DNA of 64,000 bases from Chalciporus piperatus (Eukaryota; Basidiomycota; Agaricomycetes; Boletales; Boletaceae): NCBI GenBank assembly GCA_038093975.1, contig JBBPTG010000004.1:682001-746000 (forward strand), written 5' to 3'. Position 1 is the first letter of the stretch, and every line of letters starts with the position of its first letter. Positions 1 to 11,795 of this stretch are shown one piece after another. A program made the translations under genes and the position numbers. The notes beneath the pieces are model-generated. The model worked only from the letters and a program-made list of their open reading frames with translations, did no database searches and was not told the origin of the DNA.

Positions 1-615
1 CCTGCCCTGCTCGCGACCTGACGAACACAGATATCGACAAGCCGCCGTTTGAGGTCTCAGAGACAGGGTAAGCACTCGTCCTGACCCAATCATGCTTGCC
101 CCGACCTCATGCCGTTCTACAGGTGGGGAGAATTTGAAATACAGATCAGAATCAACTTCGTGGCCGAGTCTGGTGAAAAGGCTATCACAGTGTATCACCA
201 CCTCAAACTGCATCCATGGACGACTTCATATCCGGCTCCAGGAACTGAAGCAGAGATCCCGTCACCCGAGAATGCGACCAAGCTTGGTCCCGTTCATTCC
301 TGGCAATACGATGAAATCGTTTTCACAGACCCATTTCAAAACTTCCTCTCGATGTTAACCGCCCATCCACCGACTCCACTTCCGAAAGGCACGAAGAGGC
401 CAATTCCATTCCATACGTCCAATCCTGCAACGCTAGATGAGACGAAGAAACCAGGCGTACCAGAGTTCACTGCCGACATGGAAAAGGAGGAAGCCGAGAG
501 ATTGGAGGAAGCTCGCGGAAAGATCATCAAAGAGCAGGAGAAATGGAGGGGTATCCTGATTGAACGAGAGAAGGAGTTGGAGAGATTGCAGAAGCTACTC
601 GCCTCGAAGGAGTGA
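1..615 (+). CDS. YAF9: Yaf9/GAS41-type YEATS protein, 3' part
   Basis: Partial: the 5' end lies left of the window. An exon ending at 67 is joined to 123-615 across a GT-AG intron (68-122); the join restores GWGEFEIQI, the end of the YEATS fold. The upstream exon reads DKPPFEVSETG, a hallmark of this family. After the YEATS domain (through about KPGVPEF) the protein ends in a Glu/Arg/Lys-rich coiled coil of about 45 residues, as in Yaf9 rather than Taf14. Yaf9 is known as a shared subunit of the SWR1 and NuA4 chromatin complexes that binds acylated histone H3; that role is inferred by homology. The true start and any further 5' introns cannot be seen. Confidence 0.88.
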
Positions 616-993
616 AGTCCATTCCACCACGCCGCACGCCACGCACACGGTCTCCATGTTCACTCTCACGTCCCGAGTGTTTGTTGTAGAGGAAATGGGG
701 GATGCATCCGATTATCAATCGACCTTCCGGAGCCCAGCCTAAACGCCGCAATTGATCCGTCTTTGCATCTGTATTATTTCTTTCTCGGGGATGAAAATGG
801 ACGCGGCTGGATCACCTGCGCACGCTTCCATCGAGCTGTTTTCGAAAGTTGGTCACCCGTGTGGTATATATCAGAGCGCCTTGTACAGACTCGTCGCAAA
901 ATATACACCTTTGTGCTAGACCCTATCTGAACGGAAACCGTAGCACAGCCACATAAGTCTACTCTCTCTGGTGAGCACACTGGCACGGTAACC
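616..993. other. intergenic, YAF9 3' end and COA3 promoter
   Basis: Tandem spacer of 378 bases. It holds the presumed 3' UTR of the YEATS gene and the promoter and leader of the next gene. I see no gene, clear TATA element or repeat in it. Confidence 0.5.
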
Positions 994-1637
994 ATGTCTG
1001 CCCCATACGCCTCCCGAAAAGAAGTCGCAAAGTCCTACCGACCACACAGCTATGTAAGTATCCTATCCTAATCCTCGCCAACATCTCCTGACCTCCTCCT
1101 GATGCCGCCCCGGACACCCCGCAAACCTCCCTTTCCACTCGAAACACTGTAACGTCCCGTCCCGAAACACTGCAGGTAATGTCCCCAGGTCTCCTCCGCG
1201 CACGCGCACCCTTCCGTCTTCAAAACGCCATCACCGGACTCGTCCTTTTCGGATTCTCAGCCGCCGTCTGGGCATACTCCATCAGCGCCGTCAAACAAGA
1301 CGATTTCTCAGACGTGGACGAAGAAGCAAAGGAGATGATGATGATGGCGCGAGGGAGACCGGGTGTAGATGTTGTCGGTGCTGGTGTAGATGTTGCTAGT
1401 TCTGCGGGGAGCGCGGTGGACGCGCCGGTGGAGTTGGATTCGGGGAGGGTTGAGAGTGGGAGTGGGAGGGGGAGGGGGATGGTGGGTGGGGTTAAGCCGA
1501 GGGGGGTACTTGCGCCGTTGTTGGATCGAACGTTTCCGAGCTTGTTGGATCCGACGCGGAAGACGTTGGTGTGGGGTGCACCTTCGTTGGACGACCTTGG
1601 ACTAGTGCGTCTGAGGAGCTCAGGGGAGCGGAGATGA
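994..1637 (+). CDS. COA3: cytochrome c oxidase assembly factor 3
   Basis: Two exons, 994-1053 and 1176-1637, give a protein of about 173 residues. The first exon is a 20-residue lead (MSAPYASRKEVAKSYRPHSY). The second has the Coa3 core: a basic stretch RARAPFRLQN, one transmembrane helix of about 20 residues (NAITGLVLFGFSAAVWAYS) and an acidic stretch DDFSDVDEEAKE. Coa3 is an inner mitochondrial membrane protein that helps couple COX1 synthesis to complex IV assembly. The tail is longer than usual, Gly/Val/Ser-rich, and closes with a TRKTLVWGAP segment. The family call rests on the topology and the charged flanks, since the sequence is short and diverged. Confidence 0.8.
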
Positions 1638-2231
1638 GGTTCTTTCGGTTCACACTTTTCGCCTGCAAGGTGAGGCACTCCTTACCGCCCTTGTAAGCGA
1701 CAGGATAGCGATTCATATTCCAGACAGACTGTTTAGATGGATAGAAGACAGCAGGAGAACCACTTGGGATGCGAGGTTGCGGGAGAGGTAAAAGTATCTA
1801 AGAGTATCTCTCGGAATCCACTTGGACGTATTTATCCAAGACTTGAATTTCTAATACTAATCCCGGCTCAATCCGTCCGTCCGATGATGCAATCCGAAGA
1901 AGCCATACGTGTGCTAACAACCATACAGGTATCAGGTATACAGGCGACGTGTTGAACGCCACGATAAAAAGGCAAGGAACAGAATCCGTGAAAGTGGTTG
2001 AACACTTGCGTTTCATTACCTCACAGAGGCAACAACGAATAATACAACCCATGCATCACCTCTGCACACCGACGCAGGGGAAGGATGCCGCGCGTTTGAA
2101 CCCCCCACCAGCGAGGGTCTGGAGAGAGCATGCAGAAGGCAAACTCAACCTGCAGGCAACAAGCTTCAGTCTAGCTCACCACCAACGTCAGATGGTGACC
2201 CCAAGCTTACCATGCGCTCCGAACCCCCTAC
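1638..2231. other. convergent intergenic region
   Basis: Tail-to-tail spacer between COA3 and the RNase III gene. It should hold both 3' UTRs. Short open frames here show no family features, and I see no RNA gene or repeat. Confidence 0.45.
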
Positions 2232-3689
2232 TCAGACGACGATCCCCATCCTCACCAGACCCTTCTTGGCAGCTTCGTTGCGAGCAGCCTTCTTAGTCCC
2301 TCCTTTACCGCTACCAAAGACTTCGCCATCGACCTCGACGCGAACGATCCAGATAGGGGTGGTGGTCGTGCCTTCAGCAACGCAATCATCATACACCCAC
2401 TCGACCTCACGCTTCGCTTTCTGGAGCTGTTGATTGAAAAGCGCAAGATGCCCAGTCGTCGTAGGCGTGCCAGACGCAGGAGGATGTTGATTCGGAGATC
2501 GGGCAGGCGTGGACGGTGCTCCACTGCTCCGAGACCCAACAGACGAAGGTGCAGACGACGTCGCTTCGGAACGAGGGGAAGAAGATCCAGATGATGAAGT
2601 CGAAGTCGAAGACACGCTCGCACTTGCCGCAATCGGTGGGGATACCGGCGCTGGCAATGGAGGAAGCCCGTGTTCCGTCCTCACGCGGATATATGCTTCG
2701 GTAGTATATGGTCTAAAGAGTGCCCTCATCCATGCTTCCACGGCTGGTAGACCCTGATCATGGTACAGCCCACCGACATAGGACTAGAACGGAAGAAGAA
2801 ACATCGTCAGTAAGTTCCACTTTGAGAACAAAGGACTGGACGGTGGGGCACTGACTTCGAATATGTCGGCTGGGGAGGGATGCGTGTAAGGTAGTGACCT
2901 AACGACCCAGAGGTAGTCATCGCTAACCTTGTATGTTGATACTGGCCCTCAAAGTGATCGCTTGGGCAGGGTGAAGTCTTAATTGTGTAGGCAATTCATA
3001 TCGACGAGAAATTTCCGCCAGAGTGGAGTTACCGACGATGAGGGCACGGATTTTCTGCGGGAGGATAATCAGGAAGAATTCTAATGCTGGCAAGCGTGGA
3101 CGAACGTACCGTGGAGGGACCGACCCGGAGATTGGGGTACATGTCGATAAGGAGACCAGTCACAATGAGCCCAAGGACAGCATCCCCCAGATGCTCCAGC
3201 CTATGAACCCGTCATTTAGCCTCGAGTCCCCTACGACCGACAAATAATTTCCCGGAAATGGCGGGCTCACTTTTCGTTATCAGGACTAGGGTCGTCTGGG
3301 TGGTCCTCAAAGACATGGGTGGGACGAGCATAGAAACTACGGTGGGTAAACACCCTTGTCCTGATCTCGTCGTCGCTAATCGAGGGGAGCGGCGGGAAAG
3401 GGTTCTCCGCTGTGAAAGTGGGATTTAACATGAAGGGCGGGCTGGAAGTCATGTCGATGTCGAGTTTCGAGTCAGGTAACAAGTGAGAGACCGAGTAGTC
3501 GAGGTTGATGTTCGAGTGAATCGGAGTAGGCGTGGCGGCAGGGTCGTGAGTAGAGATTGGATTGGGGATGGGGTGAGTGAGGGTACGGAATATGGCGAGA
3601 TTGACACGAGGATGAGATCGTGTTTGTATGAGTATTGATGATCTTGGGGGGAGAATACACCGCAAGGGAAAGACGTACTTGATGGTCAT
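2232..3689 (-). CDS. ribonuclease III with C-terminal dsRBD
   Basis: Five exons on the minus strand: 3689-3271, 3200-3110, 3054-2928, 2869-2856 and 2783-2232, in frame throughout, about 400 residues. The RNase III domain shows THRS, then LEHLGDAVLG (Glu142, Asp146) and ADIFESYVGG (Asp214, Glu217), so all four metal-binding acids are present and the enzyme should cut double-stranded RNA. After a Ser/Pro linker comes a dsRBD (about residues 330-398) with GSGKGGTKKAARNEAAKKG. The layout matches Rnt1-type single RNase III enzymes rather than Dicer. The fourth exon is only 14 bases and carries Asp214 and Glu217. The start is uncertain: the first ~90 residues have little family support and an initiator further in is possible. 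Confidence 0.88.
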
Positions 3690-5052
3690 GGCTGGGCAGT
3701 CTCAACAGGGGTTATAAGGAATTACGGATTCTCGTGACGAGTTGCTGTACGATTCAGAAACTTTGGAAAGCTGGCGCGTCCTCGACTGCGCAGAACTGAG
3801 GTTGCTGTCCGACGCGTAATTTGGCAAGACGGATGAAGTGATGGCCCAACTGCAGCTTGCAGTGGCACTGGAATCCTGACAATCGCAAAGAAACACTCAG
3901 AACTGCGGAGATTCACATGGACCGACACAGCTAACACCCCTTTCCTAGTAGCCGCTTCCAACGTGTCAGTAACACGTACCTATCAAGTCCGATTTTCTCC
4001 AACAGATTGGCGCTTGAAAACGCTTCAATACCTCGGGGAAACGGGCTCGCGAGCGCTGGAAGTGAAACAGAACAAAGGTCGCTGACTCGGATGTACTATC
4101 ACTACATCTTCGTGCCACCAAACACGTCTACGTTTTTTTTGCTCCCGCCGATTCCGAGACTCCGACATGGTTTCAGTTGTTGGCATGAGCAGCGCGGGAA
4201 CAGAACAACTTGCCAGTTTGGCCCCGTTATATCGGAGAGCGAGGTGGGTTTCAGGATCACCTTGCCCCTGTCTTGTCTATTATGGGACAACGATGTGGTC
4301 GCAAAAATCTCTCAAGGTATTCCTGTGAGTTGCAGTAGAATAGGACCAACTTTAGCCCTCTATGAACCCACTTTCTCCGCAGTCCCCTCTTGGCAAATGG
4401 ACCAAACTTGGACTCTTGCGGGTTACGTCGATCTTCGAGATCAAATCTTCCCCTTGTGAAACCGCCAACTCGAGTAAATTTTCTTTTCCAGTCTTTGGAA
4501 GACGAGTGGTTTTCTGATGCGGCGCGTGGTGTGATCTCACAGCTGTCAGACAAGCATTTCCCTTGTCAAATACGTGGGGTACGGAGGGACGGGACGGATG
4601 ATGTCATATAACGGTTCTCAACTACAAGGTGCGTCCGACATGCGGAGGGGTTCTCATACACAGGCCCCTTGTAAATGACAAACGCGGTCCCGAAAGGGAG
4701 ACTCTAAACTGGGTATCTCGAATCGTCGGTGGTGTGATGTTGTGAGCTCCGCTCTGCAAGCTTCGCCAGCTGTAAAGTTGTGGCAGTGCTCGTCTCTCGT
4801 CTCGCGTGACACGAGTAAGTGCCTTCATTGTCGGAGAAAGAGTGCACGCGTGAGGTGTTGCATTGGTTTGATGGTATTGAACAACAATCTAGGTCGGCGA
4901 TGATACAAGCGACGTCTTGCATCATGGCTAGATAATAAGTTTAAGAATAAGCGGGTAAGATCATCAACCCTGTCTAAGCCGCCGTGGCCTGCGCTTCTGC
5001 CGCCTTTTCAGCTTCGAGCTACCCCGGACGATCAGAAACATGTTGATCAAGA
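3690..5052. other. gene-poor region between RNase III and PAPS reductase genes
   Basis: About 1.36 kb, with the RNase III promoter at its left end and the PAPS reductase 3' end at its right. The longest open frames (for example 4007-4459 on the plus strand) have no family motifs and no intron-supported continuation. I see no tRNA or repeat here. Confidence 0.4.
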
Positions 5053-5903
5053 TCAAGACGAACCCACCCTAGCCTTGCGTTTCATGGCAAAGTAGTCCTT
5101 GTGCAATCCGCACTCGGTCTTCTCTTCTTTACCTGCCCATCGTCCTGCACGTTCACCTGCGTCACCTTGTCCACTCTTGGCTGTGCTATGCCAGTCGCCG
5201 ACGCTCTTGTACCCCTGATCGAGGAGCTTGTTGCGCGGAACGTCGTTGGCTTTGATGTATTCATTGACCTGATCGAAATTCCATGCGAAGAGAGGGTTGA
5301 GTTTGAGGAGACCGGTAGCATCTACTTCCAGAGGTTGAAGAGATGCACGATCGGCGCCTTGGGATGCTCGTCGTCCGGTGATGACAGAGCGTACGCCCAT
5401 CTCTTGGTACGCACGCTGAGCGGGCTCGACCTAGACGATCGCCACCATGATCCCATGGTCCATCAATAGCCGTGAAGGGAAAACCCAGATCGGTTACACA
5501 CCTTGACTGCGAAATCGTAGGTATCCTCGTCCCGTTCCCAAAACTTCTCTCCCCACTTTTTCTCAAAGTCTGCTACGGTATCACATCCTTCTGGTTTGAA
5601 CATGTTCACCTTGACCTTGTACCGCTCCTCGATTTCCTTTACGAGTTGATAAGTTTCTGGGAAGTGATAGAGGGTGTCGATGAAGATCAGTGGGGGTTGA
5701 GATGGTGCGATGTTGGAGAGCATATCGATGGCGACGAGACCGGTGAGACCAAAGGCTGTCGTTTGGTGTAGGCTGGGGAGATGTGTGAGTGCCCATTGGA
5801 GGATTTGTTGGGGAGAGAGGGGACGGAGGTGGTCGTTGATCGCTGCGAGGGTCTCTTCGGAGAGAGGGAGTTGGAGAGGAACGTCGAATGTTACGGATGC
5901 CAT
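5053..5903 (-). CDS. MET16: phosphoadenylyl-sulfate (PAPS) reductase
   Basis: Two exons, 5903-5502 and 5430-5053, intron of 71 bases, 259 residues, close to the yeast Met16 length. It reduces PAPS to sulfite with thioredoxin in assimilatory sulfate reduction. Visible family features: the nucleotide-binding part around TTAFGLTGLVAIDML and FIDTLYHFPETY, the GVRSVITGRRASQG segment, and the C-terminal ECGLH motif with catalytic Cys241. The start at 5903 gives a usual N terminus (MASVTFDVP). The gene is head-to-head with SPT3; 278 bases separate the two start codons. Confidence 0.94.
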
Positions 5904-6181
5904 CGTGGTGGTTGTCGAGGATGGGAATGTTATGGGATATGTCGATCACAAGTCAATGAAGACGACTGTCATTGTATTTCTAGTTTTCTGTTGTTGCAAC
6001 CATCTCGTCCATAACTCGGTTCTCGTCTGACCTTGTTTCGCTTCTTTTTCTCGCCGTCGTGGTCGTCGTCCTGTACGACGCCCATCACACTGCTACCACC
6101 ACACCGACCGAACTCGACACTCGTATCCATAGCCAAGGACGACCAATTCCATCGTCCGAACCCCACACGCGCACGGAGGCC
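5904..6181. promoter_or_regulatory. shared divergent promoter, MET16 and SPT3
   Basis: Short spacer between two divergent start codons, so both core promoters must lie in it or overlap the first exons. I do not see a clear TATA box or a sulfur-control element that I could name with confidence. Confidence 0.5.
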
Positions 6182-7656
6182 ATGGCCATGGAATACTACA
6201 AACCGCGCCCCGAACAACCACCCCCAATCCAACCCTCCCAAACAGCCTCAACGAGCTCCGTCCCATCCACACCCGTCACCGCCCCTTCCGCACCACCCGT
6301 CGCTATCGCTGCCGCACCCGTAGTTGCAGCTACTCAACCTATCAAGAGACCAGACGGACAGAGGGATTACAAGTATACGCAGGAGATTTCCCAGATGGTG
6401 CGTGTGCTTTCGTTGGTGTGTGCGTGATGATTGGAACTGTTACTGAGACGTGCCCACGATGGGTGTTGATTAGATGTTCGTCTTTGGAGAGATCCAGGAT
6501 CCTAACCATGAGACTGTCTATCTTGTCGAGGACATCATCCGCAGTCAGCTCATCGAATTGGTCAGTACCCGACTTCCCAGTCCCATTTTACAGTATTTGC
6601 TCACACTTCGTCTCAGATACTCCAAGCCCGCGCACTCGCAAACCGTCGAGGAGCACGTTACCTCACAGCCGAAGACCTCATCTTCCTCATCAGACACGAC
6701 AGAGGCAAAGTCAACCGTCTCCGTACATATCTCTCGTGGAAAGACGTCCGGAAGCACGCCAAAGATGGTGGTGGTGATGCTGGTGGAGGCGTTGAAGTCG
6801 AGGCATTAGAGGATGGTGCAGATGGTGCGTTCCTCATACCCCCTGCGTGACGTCAACCCGTGGTGCTGACGGGCGCTCGTAGACAAACTGACGACCAAGG
6901 CGCAAAAGATCACGATCAAGCTTCCTTGGGAAATCTCTACCATCTACTCTGAAGTCCTCCGACAATCAGGTCACCAATCTGATGACGAAGAAGATGAAGA
7001 CGATATAGAAGCGCACGAAGCTTCCATTCAGCGCTTGAAAGAAGCAGATGATGTGACGAGACAGATGACGAGGGAAGAATACCAACATTATTCAGATTGT
7101 AGACAGGCCAGTTTTACATACCGGAAAGGTCTGTTCTCATCTTGTTTCCTTTCGACGACTCCTATGCGTTCCGCTGACAAAAATGTGTTCGATAGCCAAG
7201 CGGTTTAGAGATTTCCTGAACCTCCCTCCCCATCTCGACCTCAAAGCAAATGACGACACGGTCGATATCGTCGGTTTCCTCGGCTTCGAGATGGTTCGAT
7301 CCCTGACCTTGGCAGGTCTCGAGGTCAAGAAAGCGCTCGAAGAATCCTACCTTCGGGATGACTATACCCCTTCATCCTCATCGCCCCTCCTCGGCAAACG
7401 GAAAGCCACCAACATGGGTATTGACGGAGTGAAACGCGCTCGGCGAGATGGTGGAGACGAGGACGAGGATGCCGAAGACGCGCCATTACCGACGAGCTCG
7501 CTGTTCCTTCCACCTCCCGAGGCACGTACAGCGTTACGACCTGAACATATCCAGGATGCGTTTTCACGGATGCAAGGTGACTGGGCACATCATCGGATTG
7601 CTGGGATGAGGAACTGGAGAGGTGGGTTGATTCGGACGCGTGTCAGTTTGATTTGA
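6182..7656 (+). CDS. SPT3: SAGA subunit Spt3 (histone-fold)
   Basis: Five exons: 6182-6397, 6474-6560, 6617-6824, 6883-7128 and 7196-7656, 405 residues, all phases consistent. After a Pro/Ala-rich lead comes the histone fold: YTQEISQMMFVFGE, then VEDIIRSQLIEL, ARALANRRGARYLTAEDLIF and RHDRGKVNRLRTYLSWKDV, diagnostic of Spt3. The second half has YRKAKRFRDFLNLP and GFLGFEMVRSLT, also conserved in Spt3. Spt3 pairs two histone folds in one chain and helps deliver TBP as part of SAGA. The start could also be the second Met, six bases downstream. Confidence 0.95.
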
Positions 7657-7845
7657 GGGGGGTGATGTTGTTGTTCGTTGCCCGAATTATCTTTCATGTA
7701 TTTCTTGCATTTTCACTCACTCGGCGCTGTGATCGTCCTAGGCAAGACACGGCTGCTATCGGATCCACCTCGACTATCGTATACACTTGTAGCCATAACC
7801 ATACATGTGATAATAGAACTTAATACTTCTCGTTTGAACCACCGA

Positions 7846-9134
7846 TCATTTGGTCTCAGAGGGACGAATGACGAGCTTCTTGGCGCTAACCTTGTTGGAT
7901 TCCAACCTCTTTAGCCCAGCTGCAACACCATTCAAACCACCCGGCAACACCTCGACGGCGTTGGTCTACAGATCAAACAAAAGTCACCAATCAGCCAAAG
8001 TCCAAACTGACAAGAATGAATGTCACGAACCTTGACCTTCCCCTCTGCAAGCCACTTGGTCAGCTCGATCGCAAACTTGGCACCAAGTTCTCGATAATAG
8101 GGAAGATCGAACAGCCCGAAAACCAAAGTGACCTTCCTTCCATCACCTTCCTTTACTTTGACTAGCGGTGCGGTGACGACGACGAGTGTGCCTCCAGGTC
8201 CTACGAGACTGAATGCGGCTTGTTGAGTTTCGGCGAGGGAGATTGCGTCAAAGACGTAGGGGATCGAAGTAGTGGTGATGGTGGTGACTTGGGCTTTGAG
8301 AGCATCTGCGGAGAGATTGCGGTCGAGGACGTGTGTTGCGCCCAGGGAGGTTAGGAGGTCTTTGTTAGAGAGCGAAGCTGTGGTGATGATCGGGGAGAAT
8401 CCGGACAGTCTCGCGAGTTGAATAGCTGTAGGCGTCGTGGTATTAATAGCGTGAGAGTGAACGGTGAGGGGACTGTAGCGTACCGTATTGACCGAGAGAA
8501 GATGCACCGCCCATGATAACGATGGGGTGGTTAACATATTTCCCAAGACCTCCTGGTTCGAGGGGGGCGGTGTAACCTAAGCCATGGGGTTGTTGGGCGT
8601 AGGTGGCCACTGCGAAGGGAATGAAAGCGACGCTGATGGACGCAGCCTGATCAAACGAGATGTTGTCCGGAATCTACAAAAGGTCGTGATAATGTCAAGC
8701 AAAAGAAGAGAACGCAGATGAACAACAACTGACCTTGCTGGCGAGCGCAGCACTCGTCAAAGCATACTCCTGGAACGTCATGCGCTTATTATCAAACGTA
8801 GCTTGGAAGAACCTAAACATGAAAAAGGGTCAGCACCAACGCTCTGAATCGCATCCTCATCAGCCGTCACTCACACTTTATCCCCCTTGACTAAATTAGT
8901 CACTCCCTCGCCCACTTTCGCAACGACCCCAGCACCTTCCTCTCCAAGGATCGCAGGGTACTTTTTCACCAGCATATCGAACCCAGATTGCTGAACCTTC
9001 CAATCGAGGGGATTGAGACCACTCGCTTCGATCTTGACGAGGACCTCGCCAGGACCTGGTTCGGGTACCTCGTTGGAACCGACCGTGAATTGGTCGCCGA
9101 TCTTTGGGAGCCAGAGAGCTTTCTGAGTTGTCAT
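7846..9134 (-). CDS. MDR-family (zinc-type alcohol dehydrogenase-like) oxidoreductase
   Basis: Five exons: 9134-8875, 8812-8734, 8673-8484, 8425-8031 and 7965-7846, 347 residues, phases consistent. The N-terminal GroES-like fold has PGPGEVLVKIEASGLNPLDWK and GEEGAGVVAKVGEGV; the Rossmann fold has VIMGGASSLGQYAIQLARL. The structural-zinc cysteines are absent, and the Cys of catalytic-zinc enzymes is replaced in the GLNPLDWK segment. This places it with zinc-independent quinone or enoyl reductase-like MDR proteins. The substrate cannot be told from the sequence. A TATA-like element lies about 60 bases upstream. Confidence 0.86.
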
Positions 9135-9190
9135 TGTAGTTGGTTATGGGATTTCGGGTTAGGTACTGAAATGGGGAGAACCTTCCCTTC

Positions 9191-9197
9191 TTATATA
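9191..9197 (-). promoter_or_regulatory. TATA box of the MDR oxidoreductase gene
   Basis: Reads TATATAA on the minus strand, 57-63 bases before the ATG at 9134. Position and match to the TATA consensus are both good. Confidence 0.55.
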
Positions 9198-9510
9198 CGC
9201 TCCAAACACCTGAGTCAGCTGGTGAATAGTGATCAGCACATCACATTAATATCGTGCTTAGGGGGGAAGGATGACGCATTCTGCTTACGAAGACACATAT
9301 TCCCGAAATGGAAGGTCTTTAAGATGACCGCATCTTTGGCTCGTCCGATTGCCACGGGAACCATCTTCTCGTTGGTAATGCTCGGTTTGCGCAGCAACCG
9401 GCCTTTGTCATCTTACATTGTGTATTACTGTACAATCATGTCGTTCAGAATCGAAAAGTTCTACAAGAAAAAAACTCCCATTCACCTCTATCCGTCACTG
9501 TCAGTCCAAT
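9198..9510. other. intergenic, upstream of MDR gene and downstream of DDI1
   Basis: Tandem spacer that continues the promoter region of the MDR gene and holds the presumed DDI1 3' UTR. A long plus-strand open frame crosses it, but it has no family support. No other feature seen. Confidence 0.4.
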
Positions 9511-11291
9511 TCATCCAAACAATATGCTCGCAGCATAGTCCACGTTCCCACCACACGTGTCCAACAGCTGAAAAGCCTGTTCCCTCGTCGCTCCAAGACC
9601 AACGAGCGCCTCGATGGAGCTCTCAGGGTATCTCTGGCCTACCCTTCCCGTTCCCCCACCACCTGGGGCACCACCCAGCGTGTTTCCACCTCCAGGGAAC
9701 GGACCAGGATTCTGTGACCCTGACGGACCCCTTGGTGCTGATGACGACGGAGCCGAGGAGCCCGATGCTGCCGGACTGGACGTGAGCGATTCCTCGACGT
9801 CCACTCCGGCTTCCATTATGCGCGCCTTCTCAGGTAGCTCGTGTTCGGGCAGGAACGCGACTTCGCGTCCCTGGATGCGAAGAACATTTTTCTGGAGATC
9901 TATACACGCTTGGTGGGCTTTGAGCATGTCAAGTCCAAGTAAGAGGTCGACGTCCCGTCCCTGTCGTGCAAAATGAAACGTGAATGAGATGACCATCCAT
10001 GACGTCGATGTCACAAGGAGGAATGAAACACACCTCCATGACGGTGAACGAGCACGGCAGATGCAGGTCTGTCAATTTTAGTTGCGCGCTGTGTACTCTT
10101 CCAAGGATCTTGGCAGTACCGACACCCCTGGCGATACCAGCGAATCGCGTGTCCACAAGACGCATGATACTGGCGGCAAATGAGATATGTTGCTGAGTAC
10201 ACAATAATGAGAATTCCATGCGTAATTATACGTACCCACATGCTTCAGCACATTCTGGACTCACTGGAAAGCCAATGGAATTAGATAAATAAGCATTCAA
10301 GCAACCAAGTGAACTTACTGATTGTGCTCTGTGCACCGCTGTCCACAAAAGCCTTCACAGGATGCGAGTTGACCTCGACCGGGACACTATCAAACACCTC
10401 CAATCAACAAACCCAATCCCTCTTCACGCCACCAACCCCCTCTCCGCCATCAAAACACAAAGTGAAATCCCACTCACTAGAGCATCGTAACCCTCCCAAA
10501 CGCCTCCGGACTATACTCGAGTGCATGTTCCATGTTCTCCATGATAGCCTGTTGTCTGATCGCCTCCTCAATCTTCGTCTGTGCTTCGATATCAAACGGA
10601 TCCGCGTTAAGAGCTTGGATCGCCCGTTGTCGTTCAAGTTCGGTGGCGCTAGCGCGTTCGGAAAGTTGTCGGAGGAGTTGAGCGAAGCGAGCAGGGTTGG
10701 AGACGGCGGCGTCGGCCAGTTCAGGGTAGGACTGGTGCATGAGATATCAGTTATGTCGAGGCGAAGGTGGATGGAGGGTGTGGGGTGAGGGTAAATGATA
10801 CGATGGACGTACGGATCGGATCTGAGCCATGTGGTCTGGATTGCCCAGCAGTTGTAACCGCATCATCTCAGCGTCTTGTGAGCCGTCTCTACGTCACGAA
10901 CGACCAAAACGCAAAATCCACGAGATGCAGATCCATCAAAAGAGTCAGTCACGGACACACGAGTGAGGTGTCGCAAGGCTCACCCGGGCCTTGAACTGGA
11001 CACGCTAACCCTCCGCCTGAGCAAAAGTATAGCGTTATCTCGCACACCCAACTCCGTCAGCGACTTTTTTGCATCCTTGAGCTCGCGGCCTTCCAGGGAG
11101 ATTGACTGCTCGGGTACAGCAATCCCAGACTATGCCATGCCGCGGATCGTTTGAGAGATGGTTATGGGGAGGATTACACGGACCGAGCTTACCTCTGCCT
11201 CGAGCAATGCCATCACGTCTTCCAACTGCATCGCAGGGTCTATCTCCATGGCGTAGGTTTGTCCCAACTCGGTGGCAAACGTGATACGCAT
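9511..11291 (-). CDS. DDI1: DNA damage-inducible protein 1 (UBL, retropepsin-like, UBA)
   Basis: Eight exons: 11291-11193, 11129-10984, 10888-10813, 10731-10478, 10386-10319, 10263-10236, 10169-10034 and 9960-9511. They sum to 418 residues, close to yeast Ddi1. Domains in order: ubiquitin-like (1 to about 75), the helical linker, and the retroviral-type aspartic protease with [10 protein letters not shown] (catalytic Asp207), [19 protein letters not shown] and [18 protein letters not shown] Ser/Gly/Pro linker follows, then a C-terminal UBA domain (about 381-418, [17 protein letters not shown]). Ddi1 shuttles ubiquitinated clients to the proteasome and acts as a ubiquitin-dependent protease. 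Exon 6 is only 28 bases. Its join to exon 7 uses the inner acceptor, giving ECAEACGIMRLVD. Confidence 0.95.
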
Positions 11292-11795
11292 GGTTTCGGT
11301 TTTGCTCAGTGGCGAGGGTGTGGTATCAATATGCGTGTGTATGTAGGGGAATGAGTATCAGAAGTTACGCGCAATCACGATGCTTGGATGACAGTGGTGG
11401 ACGAGTCGTAGGTCGTATCGAGAGTCGATAATCGGCTGGAGCGTGAAGGGGTCTCTTGGCACCCAAAGGTCGATCTCCAAAGTTCTCGATCGGGAAGGTG
11501 TTGTAAATGGTAACTTCAAACTTGTACGCACAACGATCACAACGAAATGTCGGCAGGAATGAAAAGATCGTATCGTTCGTCCTCGAAAGCCAACGCGATT
11601 ATATACTTCGATGGCATATCGACGCGCAAGCGTAACGAATAGTCCAGAATTCGGTGGAAGTACGACGCGTCAGCTTAACAGCATCACTCACTAAGCACAC
11701 AGGTAAATGCAGCAGTTCGTGTGGTTGATATTATAGAAGTACAGTAGCACGAAGCGAGAAAATCGTCGCGAGATAAAGCAAACCTACACGTCATC
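11292..11795. other. intergenic, DDI1 promoter and ATG29 3' end
   Basis: Tandem spacer of about 500 bases. A TATATAA-like string lies on the minus strand near 11600, about 300 bases from the DDI1 start, too far for a confident core promoter. No gene seen. Confidence 0.4.

Noticed and set aside
4007..4459. 150-codon open frame in the gap before the PAPS reductase gene
   Set aside because: No family motif, no credible splice partners, and odd composition; likely chance.
10170..10219. In-frame extension [10 protein letters not shown] before IMRLVDTRF in DDI1
   Set aside because: The earlier acceptor breaks the frame with the preceding exon; the inner acceptor at 10170 restores the family's [16 protein letters not shown] junction.
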